The position numbers and the translations under genes were made by a program. 64,000 nucleotides of DNA from Allolobophora icterica (lineage: Eukaryota; Annelida; Clitellata; Crassiclitellata; Lumbricidae): the NCBI GenBank assembly GCA_963556255.1, contig OY744608.1, positions 13,756,507-13,820,506 of the forward strand, written 5' to 3'. This document shows, piece by piece, positions 36,101 to 44,200 of the stretch. How positions within the stretch are numbered: position 1 is the first letter of the stretch; every line of letters begins with the position of its first letter. The notes under the pieces were generated by a model that saw only the letters and a list, made by a program, of their open reading frames with translations, had not been told where the DNA came from and made no database searches.

Positions 36101-36611
36101 GGTCTTATATTGAATTTATATTGTACAGCTATCACCAAGAAAGGGTTACATGGTTTTAAAATACATCAAAGCCTGTGCAACAGAATCTAAAAAAAGGCAC
36201 AACCGGTATATAAATATCCACTTACATGCAAACATAAATAAAAGTGATACATTAAAAGTCAACCTCTGCAAAGAGCATGGAAAGGTAATGATCTGCCATG
36301 TAAGGATCACTGTTGATAGCAGTGAAAATCTTGCGTTGCATAAACTATTCACGTAAAATATTAAATTAAGATTAATGTAGAATTGTAAAGCAACTGTCTT
36401 TACCATATCAAGGCTCTAATGATGTCACTAGAAATTATTTGCAATTTTATGATCTGAATGTTCGGCAACAAGCTGAGCTTAACATAAATTTGTTAAGACA
36501 TACCTTGACAAACTCGACAGAAGCCAGTTTCTTGAGATTGACCTCAATCTTCTGAACACAATTCTGGCAAGTCATTCCCTCAATCTGCAGCAATGACACC
36601 TTCCCATCCAT
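14220..36611 (-). CDS. ATP7: Copper-transporting P1B-type ATPase (ATP7A/ATP7B orthologue)
   Basis: A heavy-metal P-type ATPase that pumps Cu(I) into the secretory pathway or out of the cell. The 20 coding exons, 5' to 3', are: 36504-36611, 33212-34502, 30739-31020, 29458-29621, 28744-28905, 28327-28406, 26950-27262, 26275-26508, 25535-25675, 24768-25001, 24381-24515, 23542-23730, 22854-23036, 21525-21738, 20486-20644, 19874-20016, 18840-19043, 18056-18173, 16953-17055, 14220-14520. They total 4758 nt (1585 aa) with every junction in phase and GT-AG. Domains: eight N-terminal HMA repeats, TGE (951-953), CPC (1074-1076), DKTGT (Asp1118), SEHP (1158-1161), TGDN (from 1331), GDGVND (1377-1382) and a cytosolic tail with a KSLL dileucine. 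Human paralogues are about 1465-1500 aa; the excess is the extra HMA repeats. The ATG lies 17 nt into an exon preceded by tgtgcag, so an upstream 5'UTR exon is likely. All catalytic residues are intact. Confidence 0.96.
14680..16446 (+). mobile_element. 5'-truncated CR1/L2-like LINE, reverse transcriptase ORF intact
   Basis: An open frame of 564 aa (14691-16385) covers a non-LTR reverse transcriptase: [12 protein letters not shown] (about 181-192), [11 protein letters not shown] (about 241-251) and FADD (272-275, in place of the usual YADD), then the C-terminal [11 protein letters not shown] block. The 3' end reads 'gaggcgctttataaatg' followed by (acaat)n, a microsatellite tail typical of CR1/L2 elements. 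No endonuclease domain is present, so the 5' part is missing; the exact 5' edge is unclear. It lies antisense in the last ATP7 intron. The open frame implies a young insertion. It is not autonomous as it stands. Confidence 0.88.
17105..17185 (-). mobile_element. Short LINE 3' tail, same family as 14680-16446, opposite strand
   Basis: The minus strand reads 'gcgctttataaata' then (acaat)-like repeats, the same ending as the nearby intact LINE. Only about 80 bp remain. It lies in intron 18 of ATP7. Confidence 0.65.
17455..17540 (-). mobile_element. LINE/SINE 3'-end fragment
   Basis: The minus strand reads 'gtcttgaagaggcgctatataaatgtc', the shared 3'-end signature, in intron 18 of ATP7. Confidence 0.5.
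18325..18495 (+). mobile_element. LINE 3'-end fragment with (ATT)n tail
   Basis: The plus frame includes [15 protein letters not shown], the usual last residues of CR1/L2-type proteins, then 'gtgctatataaatcg' and (att)n. It lies in intron 17 of ATP7. Confidence 0.65.
18523..18585. repeat. Short palindromic TTAA-ended element, copy 1
   Basis: About 63 bp, divergent: 'cttaacgatgag...ttttagtacatgctcgttattacagtgttaa'. Member of the family described at 25365-25434. Confidence 0.5.
18840..23036 (-). CDS. ATP7: ATP7 exons 13-17: phosphorylation and nucleotide-binding domains
   Basis: Exons 22854-23036, 21525-21738, 20486-20644, 19874-20016 and 18840-19043. [12 protein letters not shown] holds the phospho-accepting Asp1118. 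[14 protein letters not shown] holds the SEHP histidine, equivalent to the common Wilson disease site. VPGCGLKC and IGNRTWM lie in the N-domain. LLTGDN and [15 protein letters not shown] form the P-domain hinge. Exon 14 starts at aag|ATG and encodes a poorly conserved acidic linker. Confidence 0.95.
21816..22130. repeat. Two-copy tandem repeat, about 150-164 bp, with internal hairpin
   Basis: 'acatatatcttcaagacctgcc' starts at 21816 and again at 21980. Copy 1 carries an extra 'ccaccatcagggtc' duplication. Each copy contains an inverted pair, agacctgccaac and gttggcaggtct. It lies in intron 13 of ATP7. Confidence 0.85.
23542..25675 (-). CDS. ATP7: ATP7 exons 9-12: actuator domain and CPC permeation helix
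   Basis: Exons 25535-25675, 24768-25001, 24381-24515 and 23542-23730. [18 protein letters not shown] begins the actuator domain. [17 protein letters not shown] holds the TGE phosphatase loop. [20 protein letters not shown] holds the CPC motif that lines the Cu(I) path and defines P1B ATPases. Confidence 0.95.
23845..23979 (+). mobile_element. LINE 3'-end fragment with (GAAT)n tail
   Basis: Ends 'cctccgagtagttctccttgaagagaggctatataaatatcc' features and gaat repeats. The same family as 13225-13324. It lies in intron 11 of ATP7. Confidence 0.65.
25365..25434. repeat. Short palindromic TTAA-ended element, copy 2
   Basis: 70 bp. It starts 'ttaacacttcaataac' and ends 'cgtcgttaaagtgttaa', forming imperfect inverted ends around a core 'ggtttcccagtcacttttag'. 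Related copies: 18523, 31264, 32151, 42077, 44556 and 44789. It lies in an ATP7 intron. Confidence 0.75.
26275..28406 (-). CDS. ATP7: ATP7 exons 6-8: first membrane segments and His/Met-rich luminal loop
   Basis: Exons 28327-28406, 26950-27262 and 26275-26508. TM1 ([19 protein letters not shown]) is followed by a luminal loop rich in His, Met and Asp (for example [11 protein letters not shown]). Such loops bind copper on release in ATP7A. Exon 8 carries [10 protein letters not shown] and [20 protein letters not shown], the conserved entry-platform helices. The donor of exon 6 lies in a 162-bp tandem duplication. Confidence 0.93.
27590..27735 (-). mobile_element. SINE-like 3' portion (same family as 59160-59440)
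   Basis: The reverse complement matches about 59286-59430 closely, including 'gggcgccttgcaaggc', 'cgactcctgtaataacttgtgatcatcc' features and the 'atattaaacga' end. It lies in intron 6 of ATP7. Confidence 0.7.
28011..28336. repeat. 162-bp tandem duplication that copies the exon 6 donor of ATP7
   Basis: Bases 28011-28174 and 28173-28336 are essentially identical at an offset of 162. The unit covers the last 10 nt of ATP7 exon 6, its donor (aag|gtcagt) and about 150 nt of intron. A second, decoy donor therefore lies at 28164-28163. Confidence 0.9.
28744..31020 (-). CDS. ATP7: ATP7 exons 3-5: HMA7 and HMA8
   Basis: Exons 30739-31020, 29458-29621 and 28744-28905. HMA7 is GMTCGSC (Cys545/548), split between exons 3 and 4 within VEG|IKM. 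HMA8 is GMTCSSC (Cys621/624). These two correspond to the membrane-proximal MBD5 and MBD6 that are functionally critical in the human proteins. A linker of about 60 residues rich in Lys and Ser precedes HMA7. Confidence 0.93.
30030..30130 (-). mobile_element. tRNA-like SINE head
   Basis: The minus strand contains 'ggttcaaatccac', a good Pol III B box, preceded by 'gttaacatgctgggctgttaa', an A-box-like and anticodon-arm-like stretch. It does not fold into a clean tRNA by eye, so a tRNA-derived SINE or tRNA pseudogene is likelier than a functional tRNA. It lies in intron 3 of ATP7. Confidence 0.4.
31264..31334. repeat. Short palindromic TTAA-ended element, copy 3
   Basis: 'ttaacactttaacaatgag' at the left and 'ctcgttgttaaagtattaa' at the right, 71 bp. 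The core 'ggtttcccagtcgcttttag' is almost identical to the copy at 25365. Confidence 0.75.
31540..31991. mobile_element. PIF/Harbinger-type MITE, copy 2
   Basis: Same ends as 10070-10527, here flanked by TTA at 31537-31539 and 31992-31994. TAA at one copy and TTA at the other together fit the TWA target rule. It lies in intron 2 of ATP7. Confidence 0.88.
32151..32220. repeat. Short palindromic TTAA-ended element, copy 4
   Basis: 'ttaatccattaatgacgag...ctcgtagttaaagggttaa', 70 bp. The core is 'gtgcactaaaatgcatgg'. It lies in intron 2 of ATP7. Confidence 0.7.
32707..33055. mobile_element. hAT-type MITE (CAGAGATTCCCAAACT ends)
   Basis: The ends 'cagagattcccaaactt' and 'agtttgggaaactctg' are inverted repeats. 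A perfect 8-bp duplication GACTACAC lies at 32699-32706 and 33056-33063. The interior includes 'gggtcgcgacccac'. It lies in intron 2 of ATP7. Confidence 0.88.
33212..34502 (-). CDS. ATP7: ATP7 exon 2: HMA2-HMA6 in one 1291-nt exon
   Basis: It completes HMA1 and carries HMA2 (GMTCMSC, Cys88/91), HMA3 (GMTCDSC, Cys169/172), a cysteine-less repeat (residues about 240-307), HMA5 (GMTCDSC, 326/329) and HMA6 (GMHCNSC, 403/406). In the cysteine-less unit the position of GMTCxxC reads [12 protein letters not shown]. The rest of its ferredoxin-like pattern ([20 protein letters not shown] then LTKLGF) is kept. Each HMA normally binds one Cu(I) from the ATOX1 chaperone. A single large exon with several HMA units suggests growth by tandem duplication. 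Confidence 0.93.
35385..35450 (-). mobile_element. LINE 3'-end fragment
   Basis: The plus strand reads 'tgcatttatatagcacctctatg', the inverse of the 'gaggtgctatataaatgca' signature. It lies in intron 1 of ATP7. The rest of 34503-36503 shows only AT-rich intronic sequence. Confidence 0.4.
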
Positions 36612-36628
36612 GCTCACAGGGTGGCAAA
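36504..36628 (-). CDS. ATP7: ATP7 first coding exon (start codon and HMA1 CxxC)
   Basis: The acceptor ttgtgcag precedes 36628; ATG is at 36611-36609; the donor is aag|gtatgt. It encodes 36 aa with GMTCQNC (Cys15, Cys18). The frame is also open for five codons upstream of the ATG to the acceptor, so an earlier start in an upstream exon cannot be excluded. I prefer this ATG because HMA1 follows within 12 residues. Confidence 0.8.
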
Positions 36629-37599
36629 CTGCACAAGTAACAGTAATTCCTTATACGCTCTTTAATCCTTTAACGACAAAGAGGTACTAAAAGAAAACCA
36701 TGGTCTAACAAAATGGTTTTCTAGTGCTTAGAGAATGCAGGCAAGCGCCTACGGAACAAAGGCAATGAAACTCTGTCCAACAGAACAGATCTAACAAATC
36801 TCTCCTTGAGCTCGAGACACAACAAACGTGACAAAGGTCGATACACGATACATGCCAAAGTGCAAACCGCAAACATTTAAACTTTCTAAACTTTGATCAA
36901 ACGCCTACCATGGTTTCACTTAGCAGTGTTAATACAACAATATACTGGCACTATAGAAGTTATCCAATTAGTCTAGATAAGAATAGATAAACCACTGTAA
37001 ACCAGTTCTTATAACAAAAGCTGATAGCTTTTATGTCTCTGGTACCTCATGCAAAAGACATCAACTAATTGGCTCATCTAACCAAACACCTATGGAAAAC
37101 ATATCCTGAGCTGAGGACATAATAATTCATTTGTAACACCAGATTTACACCAAACATACTTTACAATTCAACCATAATCGTAATTCACTTGGAAACACCA
37201 AATACTTGGGTTCACTAAATGTTAACAAAATAGGGTTAACAATTTCAATTCAGTTTTAAAGTATTACGATAGTTCCACTGAGTTTCTTGTTTTGTTTTCA
37301 TATTCTTCTTGTTTTGTGCTACCAATGTTTGGTGAATTAAAGATTGATATTACATGGTACTCTTCAAGTAAGAGCTGTATTGAGTGAATGATTACCAAGC
37401 AATACAATGAGCAGCATAGTGTAATCATATGAACAAGAACCAGCTACTGACCCTTGAAAGTTCACATGTGTGGAAGAATAATTGTCACTTAGATTAGAAC
37501 ATGTACAGCAGCGCTTGCCAAACTTTTCTGTGTGACGGACCAACAGGAATTTTCCCATTGCAGCAGGACCGGTGTAAAATTTGGTATGGTTGGGGTTAC

Positions 37600-37851
37600 C
37601 CGAATCCCCGAAACACGATTTCCGAGAGTGGTGAAAAAGCAGAATTGACCATATTCCTTAAAACAATTTTTCTACCTAGTCTTCGAATCTTGAAAACTAG
37701 TCAGCCAATATCTTAAATAGCATATTCAAAAATACAGGAATTTTAAGTTAGATTTGCGCAATTAATTTTGTTTAACTCAGAAAAATATTTCGGGGATCAG
37801 ACGGAAACTCTGTTTCGGGATTGGGGTTTCGGGGATACGCTACGCATCCTT
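37600..37851. mobile_element. Divergent hAT-type MITE, 'CCGAATCCCCGAAAC' family, copy D
   Basis: The left end 'ccgaatccccgaaacacg' relates to the right block 'tttcggggatacg'. The flanking 8-mers are ggggttac (37592-37599) and gtggttac (37852-37859), 7 of 8 match. It is related to the copies at 45815, 46262 and 53990. Confidence 0.6.
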
Positions 37852-38327
37852 GTGGTTACATTATTTACGTAGTACAAGGACATGGTGGTGCGCGCACAAA
37901 TTCACAGCGAAAGTGACAATTTTGAAAATAAGATTTCAGTCAATAATACTTCCCTTAGATACCATACAGGATTAATTCTGTTTTAGGACGATTATCATGA
38001 TGATGTGCTATAAGTCTGTCCCCAACCACCAACCACCTTCATTCATGTGACCCCGCCGATTTTCCAAATGACTGCCACCCGACATGGTTGAAGTTATATA
38101 ATCCAAAATAAAAAAACCTACGACTTACGTCTTCTCAGACAGGTTAAAAAGACAGTATTGGACAATCTGTGCAGAAACTTTCCTCAATTATTACTGAATC
38201 TGTATCGCCTGATTTGCTATGAAACAAAACAACATAAACCATCGACCTTTATTAGTGGACGCAGCGTAGGCCAGTACATTGCCTTTTAGATTCTGAGGTC
38301 TGCACATAATATGCTAATGAGCTCTAT

Positions 38328-38440
38328 GCCTGACGTCATGCTAGGGGAACGTCGATATCTATATATAGACCATTGACTCTGTGAACGGTGACCCATGACC
38401 TTTCCCGTCATGCATTCCGCCCTAGCATTACGTCACAGGC
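38328..38440. promoter_or_regulatory. Inverted repeat with CRE-like sites, possible ATP7 5' control region
   Basis: The arm 'gcctgacgtcatgctaggg' (38328-38346) is repeated inverted as 'ccctagcattacgtcacaggc' (38420-38440). The first arm holds a perfect TGACGTCA palindrome; the second holds TTACGTCA. It lies about 1.7 kb upstream of the ATP7 ATG. Whether it is a promoter or just an inverted repeat element is inference. Confidence 0.3.
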
Positions 38441-39335
38441 AAGCATACCTATTCTTAGCAACAGGCCAGGCTTCAACTTGAATCGCTCATAGTGGGTCCA
38501 CTTAATATAAGTCGATGACATAAACCATTCAGAAATGGCCTATTTCTACTGCCACATTAACATTGTACACAACGCAACAAACGTAACGTCAGATACGGAA
38601 CTCATGAATATTCTCAGAGCACCCCACCAGATTAGTCCGTCGAGGCCTCGCATGAGTCGCTCGGGCGAAGAATATCCATGCCTTTGATGGGCAACATTAC
38701 CCTGCAGTTTACAGTCAGTGTAATTTTACTGCAGCCGAGTTTGCCGGGAGACTTGTGGAACAGAAATTTTTATATCTTTTAAACCTTTTTTGTCAATGAA
38801 GACATGACCCATGCAGGTCGGGAGCGCCTCTGACTCTGAGTGGCGCTATATAAGTTCTTCATTACAATTACAATCTTAATTACTGTCCTGAAGAAGATAT
38901 GAATATCCGATCGCAAAGTATGCAGACAATCCAGCATGGTATTAACTAGGACTAAGATTTAGTAATCTTAATCCCAGGTATTAAGTTAACCATGTGCTTT
39001 CCACTGATCATCACGTGAACTTAGTCCCAGCGTGAACAGTTAACGCATTAGGCCTATAAAGAATTGAATTCGTATGAATATTACTTGTAAGGTCGGGCCC
39101 GGCCCTACTGTGTAAGGGGACGTACAGTCTGCAAGCGATGATCGAGTGGGGCCCCGAGCAAAAACGGCATTGCAGAGTTGATTTCCTGTCAATACGGTAT
39201 TGGCAATGCCATAATTATGTATTAAAATAATGCAAAATCTAAATTAAATGGGTTAATGAACACAAAGTGCAAATCAAGTGAGGCAGAGCCGCAGAGGTGA
39301 CTGTGGAGCAGAGCTGACTGTGACTGCTACCACAC

Positions 39336-39479
39336 CAATGGCGGCGCCGCCTATGTTTGTTTTACGGCTTTTGCCGTACCACTTTTTAAGGTTTTACGGC
39401 AAAAGATAATTTTGCCATACACTTTTACCCAGACTCTCTAATTTGCCGTACTACTTTTCAAATCGTGGCGCCGCCACTG
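39336..39479. mobile_element. hAT-type MITE (CARTGGCGGCGCC ends)
   Basis: The left end 'caatggcggcgcc' and right end 'ggcgccgccactg' are inverted repeats. The perfect 8-bp duplication TACCACAC lies at 39328-39335 and 39480-39487. The interior repeats 'tttgccgtac'. Confidence 0.8.
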
Positions 39480-39488
39480 TACCACACG

Positions 39489-39665
39489 CAGGGGCGTCTA
39501 GAGACTAGATCCCCCTTAAGTCATTGGAGCAACGTCCCGTTTCCCCCTCTTCTTCCCCCTCCCGTTCCTCCCCCCTAAAATGGTGGCACACACACTGACA
39601 GATCTCCCCCTCTATTTCTTGGATGGAGCATTTGCTCCAAGGTTTCAATGGTGTAGACGCCTCTG
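39489..39665. mobile_element. hAT-type MITE with CAGGGGCGTCTA ends, copy 2
   Basis: Ends 'caggggcgtcta' and 'tagacgcctctg'. Flanking 8-mers accacacg and accccacc match at 6 of 8. It sits 9 bp from the previous MITE and is inverted relative to the copy at 11111-11282. Confidence 0.75.
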
Positions 39666-41236
39666 ACCCCACCCATACACAGGTGGCGGATATTGGAACG
39701 GCCTCTAGATATAATTATAGGGGCTAGCTGCGAAATAAAACCGGACGAATAAGCAGTCGCGAACCAACAGAGGCAGGGCTAACAGGGCGTAGTATGGGAC
39801 AAGGATATGGCTCCATGTCCCATATTTAAAAGCTGCTGGCAGGAACCCTATGACGGCCGTGTGACATGGCGAGGGCAGGCCGCCATCCAAATAAGTCTGT
39901 AGCCCCGCTGCTTTCCAGGCAGGTATACCGCCAAAAGCTTGACATCGCACATGTCTTCACACTTTACACGCGACTTTCTCACCGTGTTTCCACTTAAATA
40001 TTTCTAACATAGGGCCTACTGGAAGCTGAAGTTGAAGTATTGTTGGTAAGCGTCGTAATTAAGCGTTGTCGACGTTCGATCTCATCACAGTAAAAAAAAT
40101 TACAGCCAGCCGCGCGTGGCCCATGGCGGCTGCCTCGTTCGCCTTGCCCTAGCGCCGTGCCTAATCAGGGTGGCAGATTATTTGCACGTACAAAAGTTGG
40201 CAATTGAAGTGCTCGGGAGGTCCCAGTTCCAAGCATGGATGATAGCGATGCTAATCACCTTTGTTATGAAACAGCGTCGATTGTTGTACAGTATACGTCT
40301 AAGAATAGGTACATGTATAGGGGGTGGTATACGTATGCTTTTAACGTAGCCTACTGAACTTTATGAGGTGCTTGGCAGCTTGAGGCATGTCACTCAGATA
40401 AACATGACCGGTTTGAGGCAACAAACCTGCACAAGGCATCTACCACTTCTGAAGGTCACATAAACAATTAACTGATACACATGTAGCCTACCCAGCAGGA
40501 CATTCATAGACGGGAGGGAGGTGTGATGTTTATCCTGGACGTTCGCATTTAGTTGGTATACACGTACTAGTTACATCAGTACGGCATGTGCCTTAAACAC
40601 TTCCGTCATGTACTGCAGATCATTTAATTAGTTTCTTTGCAAACTCGGCAGTATCATAAGTACCATTGTGAACACTGTCGTAGTTATCCTGTACCATAGC
40701 ATTCCGCTTCCCTCCGTAAGACGGATGGGTAGTTTGTCAAAAGCGGACAAGCAGTGGAAGTATGTACAATTCTTTGCAGACGCTCTTCATGGTCAACTTC
40801 AAAGCACTTCTGCCTAAATCATTTCCAACTCGTTAACAAATTTCAGAATCCAAATTTATAAATCAAACTGAACGTTAAAATTCACCATTCTTTTTATTAT
40901 ATAATCATTCACAACGTGAATAATGTTAAAATTTCAAAAAACTGCCAGTCTCTCATACACTACGCGAGATATACAGAGGCTCAAACAATTCGTTCTCATA
41001 GGTCCAGAGCTGGTAGCGGATGAATAGTGAATACACAAAATTCACCAGCACACAGGCAACCTGTGAAGACATTACACATTGCCCTCCACAGCAGGCTTAA
41101 ACCGACAACCACTGGATTGCAAGTCCACTGTCAGAGTTACCTCATCACACAAATGAAATGTTCATAAATGAGATATAATAAAATTTAAGAATTGGTGACT
41201 TCATCTTTATCCATGAATGGCACAGGATACTGCCGT

Positions 41237-44200
41237 TTAATCCCAGTTGTCTGCAGTAGTTCCACCCCACTCAGTTGCAACTGGTGCTGGGGTGGCTCCC
41301 CAATCACCAGTATCAGTTGCTGACCAATCTTCAGTAGGATAACCTGGCTGGACTGGAGCAGGTGCTGCGGCCTGAAGTAGAGTGCTCTCGGTCGCCCACT
41401 ACAAGCATTTAAGTAAAACGTATCAGGTATCCAAAGATAAAAATCACGATACTGTTCTAGTTCTGTTACATGTCACCAGCACAAGACCAAGTTTCAACAG
41501 TTACTGCTTTTCTTAACCTAAATATCCAGGACACCAAATCAATCAGTTATAAATGGCTCAGGTAAACATTCATGCAAGATTTCTGTATGATAATACATAA
41601 TTCAATATTACACTTTTTAAAACACTTATCAAGAATAGCTTTCATGGCTACAGAACAGATCTAAAACCACAATCTAAAATCCATGCTGTGCAAATACTAA
41701 TTATACACTGCATGCGTCAAGCTTGAAGTACTTTACATCATGAGCTAGTTTTTTTCTAAAAATCTTCAGCTAGTTAATTCTTGACGTTACTACTTTCTCC
41801 ACTCACATCAGTTACCTCAGGTCGGACAAAAGGTTGCTCCTCTGGAACATATTCCGGCTGTTCCTTGGTGACCTTAACCACAGTTTCAGCCTCTTCCTTC
41901 TCAGTCTAAAGTATAAAACAGCTTCAGTTTCATTCATACATTCTTGCAACATATTGCATCTTATCAATGCAAGATCAAATTAAACGAATATTCTATTCTG
42001 TATTCAAGCAGCCAAGCTTCACCCACAACACGGTAATATGTTGCGTCACAAACTTTTCAGCTTTAAATCTCAACAATTAAACAACGACAGTGTACTAAAA
42101 GTGACTGGGAAACCAATGCAGCTCATAGTTAAAGTGTTGAACAGGCAGCTACACTATAAATACAGCATTCATTTATGTTGATAAAGAACAGTTAGAAGAA
42201 TAAATAGCTTTAGGTCACAAGAAAATACTTACGCATTCAGCCACATCATATATATGAAAAACATAACTATCAAAAACCTAAGTCATCACTGCAAGTGAAC
42301 ATTCATATCGTTTCTCTTTAAGGAAAATACTCGGATAAGCTCTCAACTTTAGAACACAAGCTGCAACTAGAATGGTCTTCAATAGCTGGCAAAATAGAGG
42401 CACACAAACGGCAAAAGTTCACCCCACAGGTTGCACATCACATGCTAAATTAAATTACTCAAATCCCTAACAACAACGAGACAGCGAAAAATACCTCTTC
42501 TGGGTCACGATAGAAAAACAGATCAACCATGACTTCCCAAGGCATGTCACGGCTAATGGTTCCACGAAGGCGGAGAACTTCGCGTGCCAACAACCACCAC
42601 ATCAGACCTACTGAGTGTGCGCCCTACAAATTACAACAACTCACATGTCAAAAATTAGTTTACATACTGACAATTGTGTGCATAAGGTTTATAAAAATAC
42701 AAGTTCCAGAATTCACCCCTTTCCTCTATTGATATTCTGTAGCTACTGGACCCAAAAACGTTTTTCAGTGACACCTCTGTGAACAGGGCTTTTACCAAAA
42801 TGTCTATACATGAAATATCTTATAAAATGTAGACAGAGAGTTAGAATTTCAAGTGCTTACTTTAACTCTATATAATTAGACTAGAATAGTTTTAAACTGA
42901 ATTTTTTTTATTGTTGCTGTGAAGTGTTGGCATTTGTCTACTACTAATAATGATTACTTAGCCACTTACTTTAATCTTCAGGTTTCTTGCAAGCCTATCA
43001 AACTATACGATGGCTGCTATTTTTACTTCTTGTAGTACCTTTTATACTAGTCTATGCTGTTTTGGTCTGCATTTCCTCTCTATTCCGCTTTGTACTTCTG
43101 CTAGATATCTCTTCATCAAGCAGTTTGTTGGCAATGCATTTGATGTTCACTGTTGGTCAAACTCCTATCTTGGACTTCTCTTCAAGTAGGTGATTACTAA
43201 CTTTGACTGAAACCAAATGACTGTCGAATGATTTGTAATTATTGGGCAAATGATCTCCAGTTTTCGAGTTACTTTGCTACATTTACCACACAAAAACATG
43301 AATAAAACACAATAATCTATACCTTGTTATTGCAAGGAATTGCAATGTCAATGTATCTCAGTGGAGAGTCAGTATTGCTCAGGGCAATAACAGGCACATT
43401 GACGTATGCAGCCTCTCGGACTGGCTGATGGTCAGTCCTAGGGTCCGTGATCACCAGCAGCCTTGGTTCACGGAATGCGGTCTGAAAACACCATCATAAG
43501 AAATATAGCCAAAGCATTTTTTTACTATTAACTGATGATACACAGCTTGTTTTAAGTTACATGCATAATTATGTATATATGTAAGAGTGCACCTCAAGAT
43601 TTGTTTAATGCCTTAACAATTAAAGCAACAATTACTGAATACATTCACACATCTGCTATTTGCCAAGTTACAAATTAGCGAAGAGATCAGCGTTTTTTAC
43701 CTTGTCAATTCAAATAAACTATTCGTTATCTTTAGCAGATTATCGTACGCATCCTAGACAAATCTAGATACACTAGTTGCCTGATAATAGTGTGGCATAT
43801 GAAGTCTTTGCACTAAGTTACACAATATTAATAGATTGGGCTTTACATCTGGTTCCACAAAAGCAAATGCACAGCAATTGCATCTGATATCATTACTGTT
43901 CCAACCCTAAAAACAAGCACTATCATTATATTTTCACGATGAAGTAACGTTATTTATATTACTTTTGGACTAACTCCAGCATAAGTACTGACAGATATTC
44001 ATTATATTTGGAAATTATGAATTTTTTATTCAAATAATTTAATGCTTTAGCTTTGGCAGTGTTGTACTAAACTCTATTACATAAGTAATGAAGTATTAAA
44101 TAAGTATTACAACTTATTTGGATAACATTTGAAGCTGGCTTAACTACGGCAACAGAATATTAACAACAATAGTCTACCTGAATCTGGTTAGTGAAAGTTC

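Larger units (their letters stand above)
36629..41236. other. Region between the ATP7 start and the RPSA 3' end
   Basis: No coding exon is supported. It should contain the ATP7 promoter and 5'UTR exon(s) and the RPSA 3'UTR. It holds MITEs at 37600-37851, 39336-39479 and 39489-39665, an inverted repeat with CRE-like sites (38328-38440) and a LINE-end fragment near 38810-38875. Confidence 0.6.
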
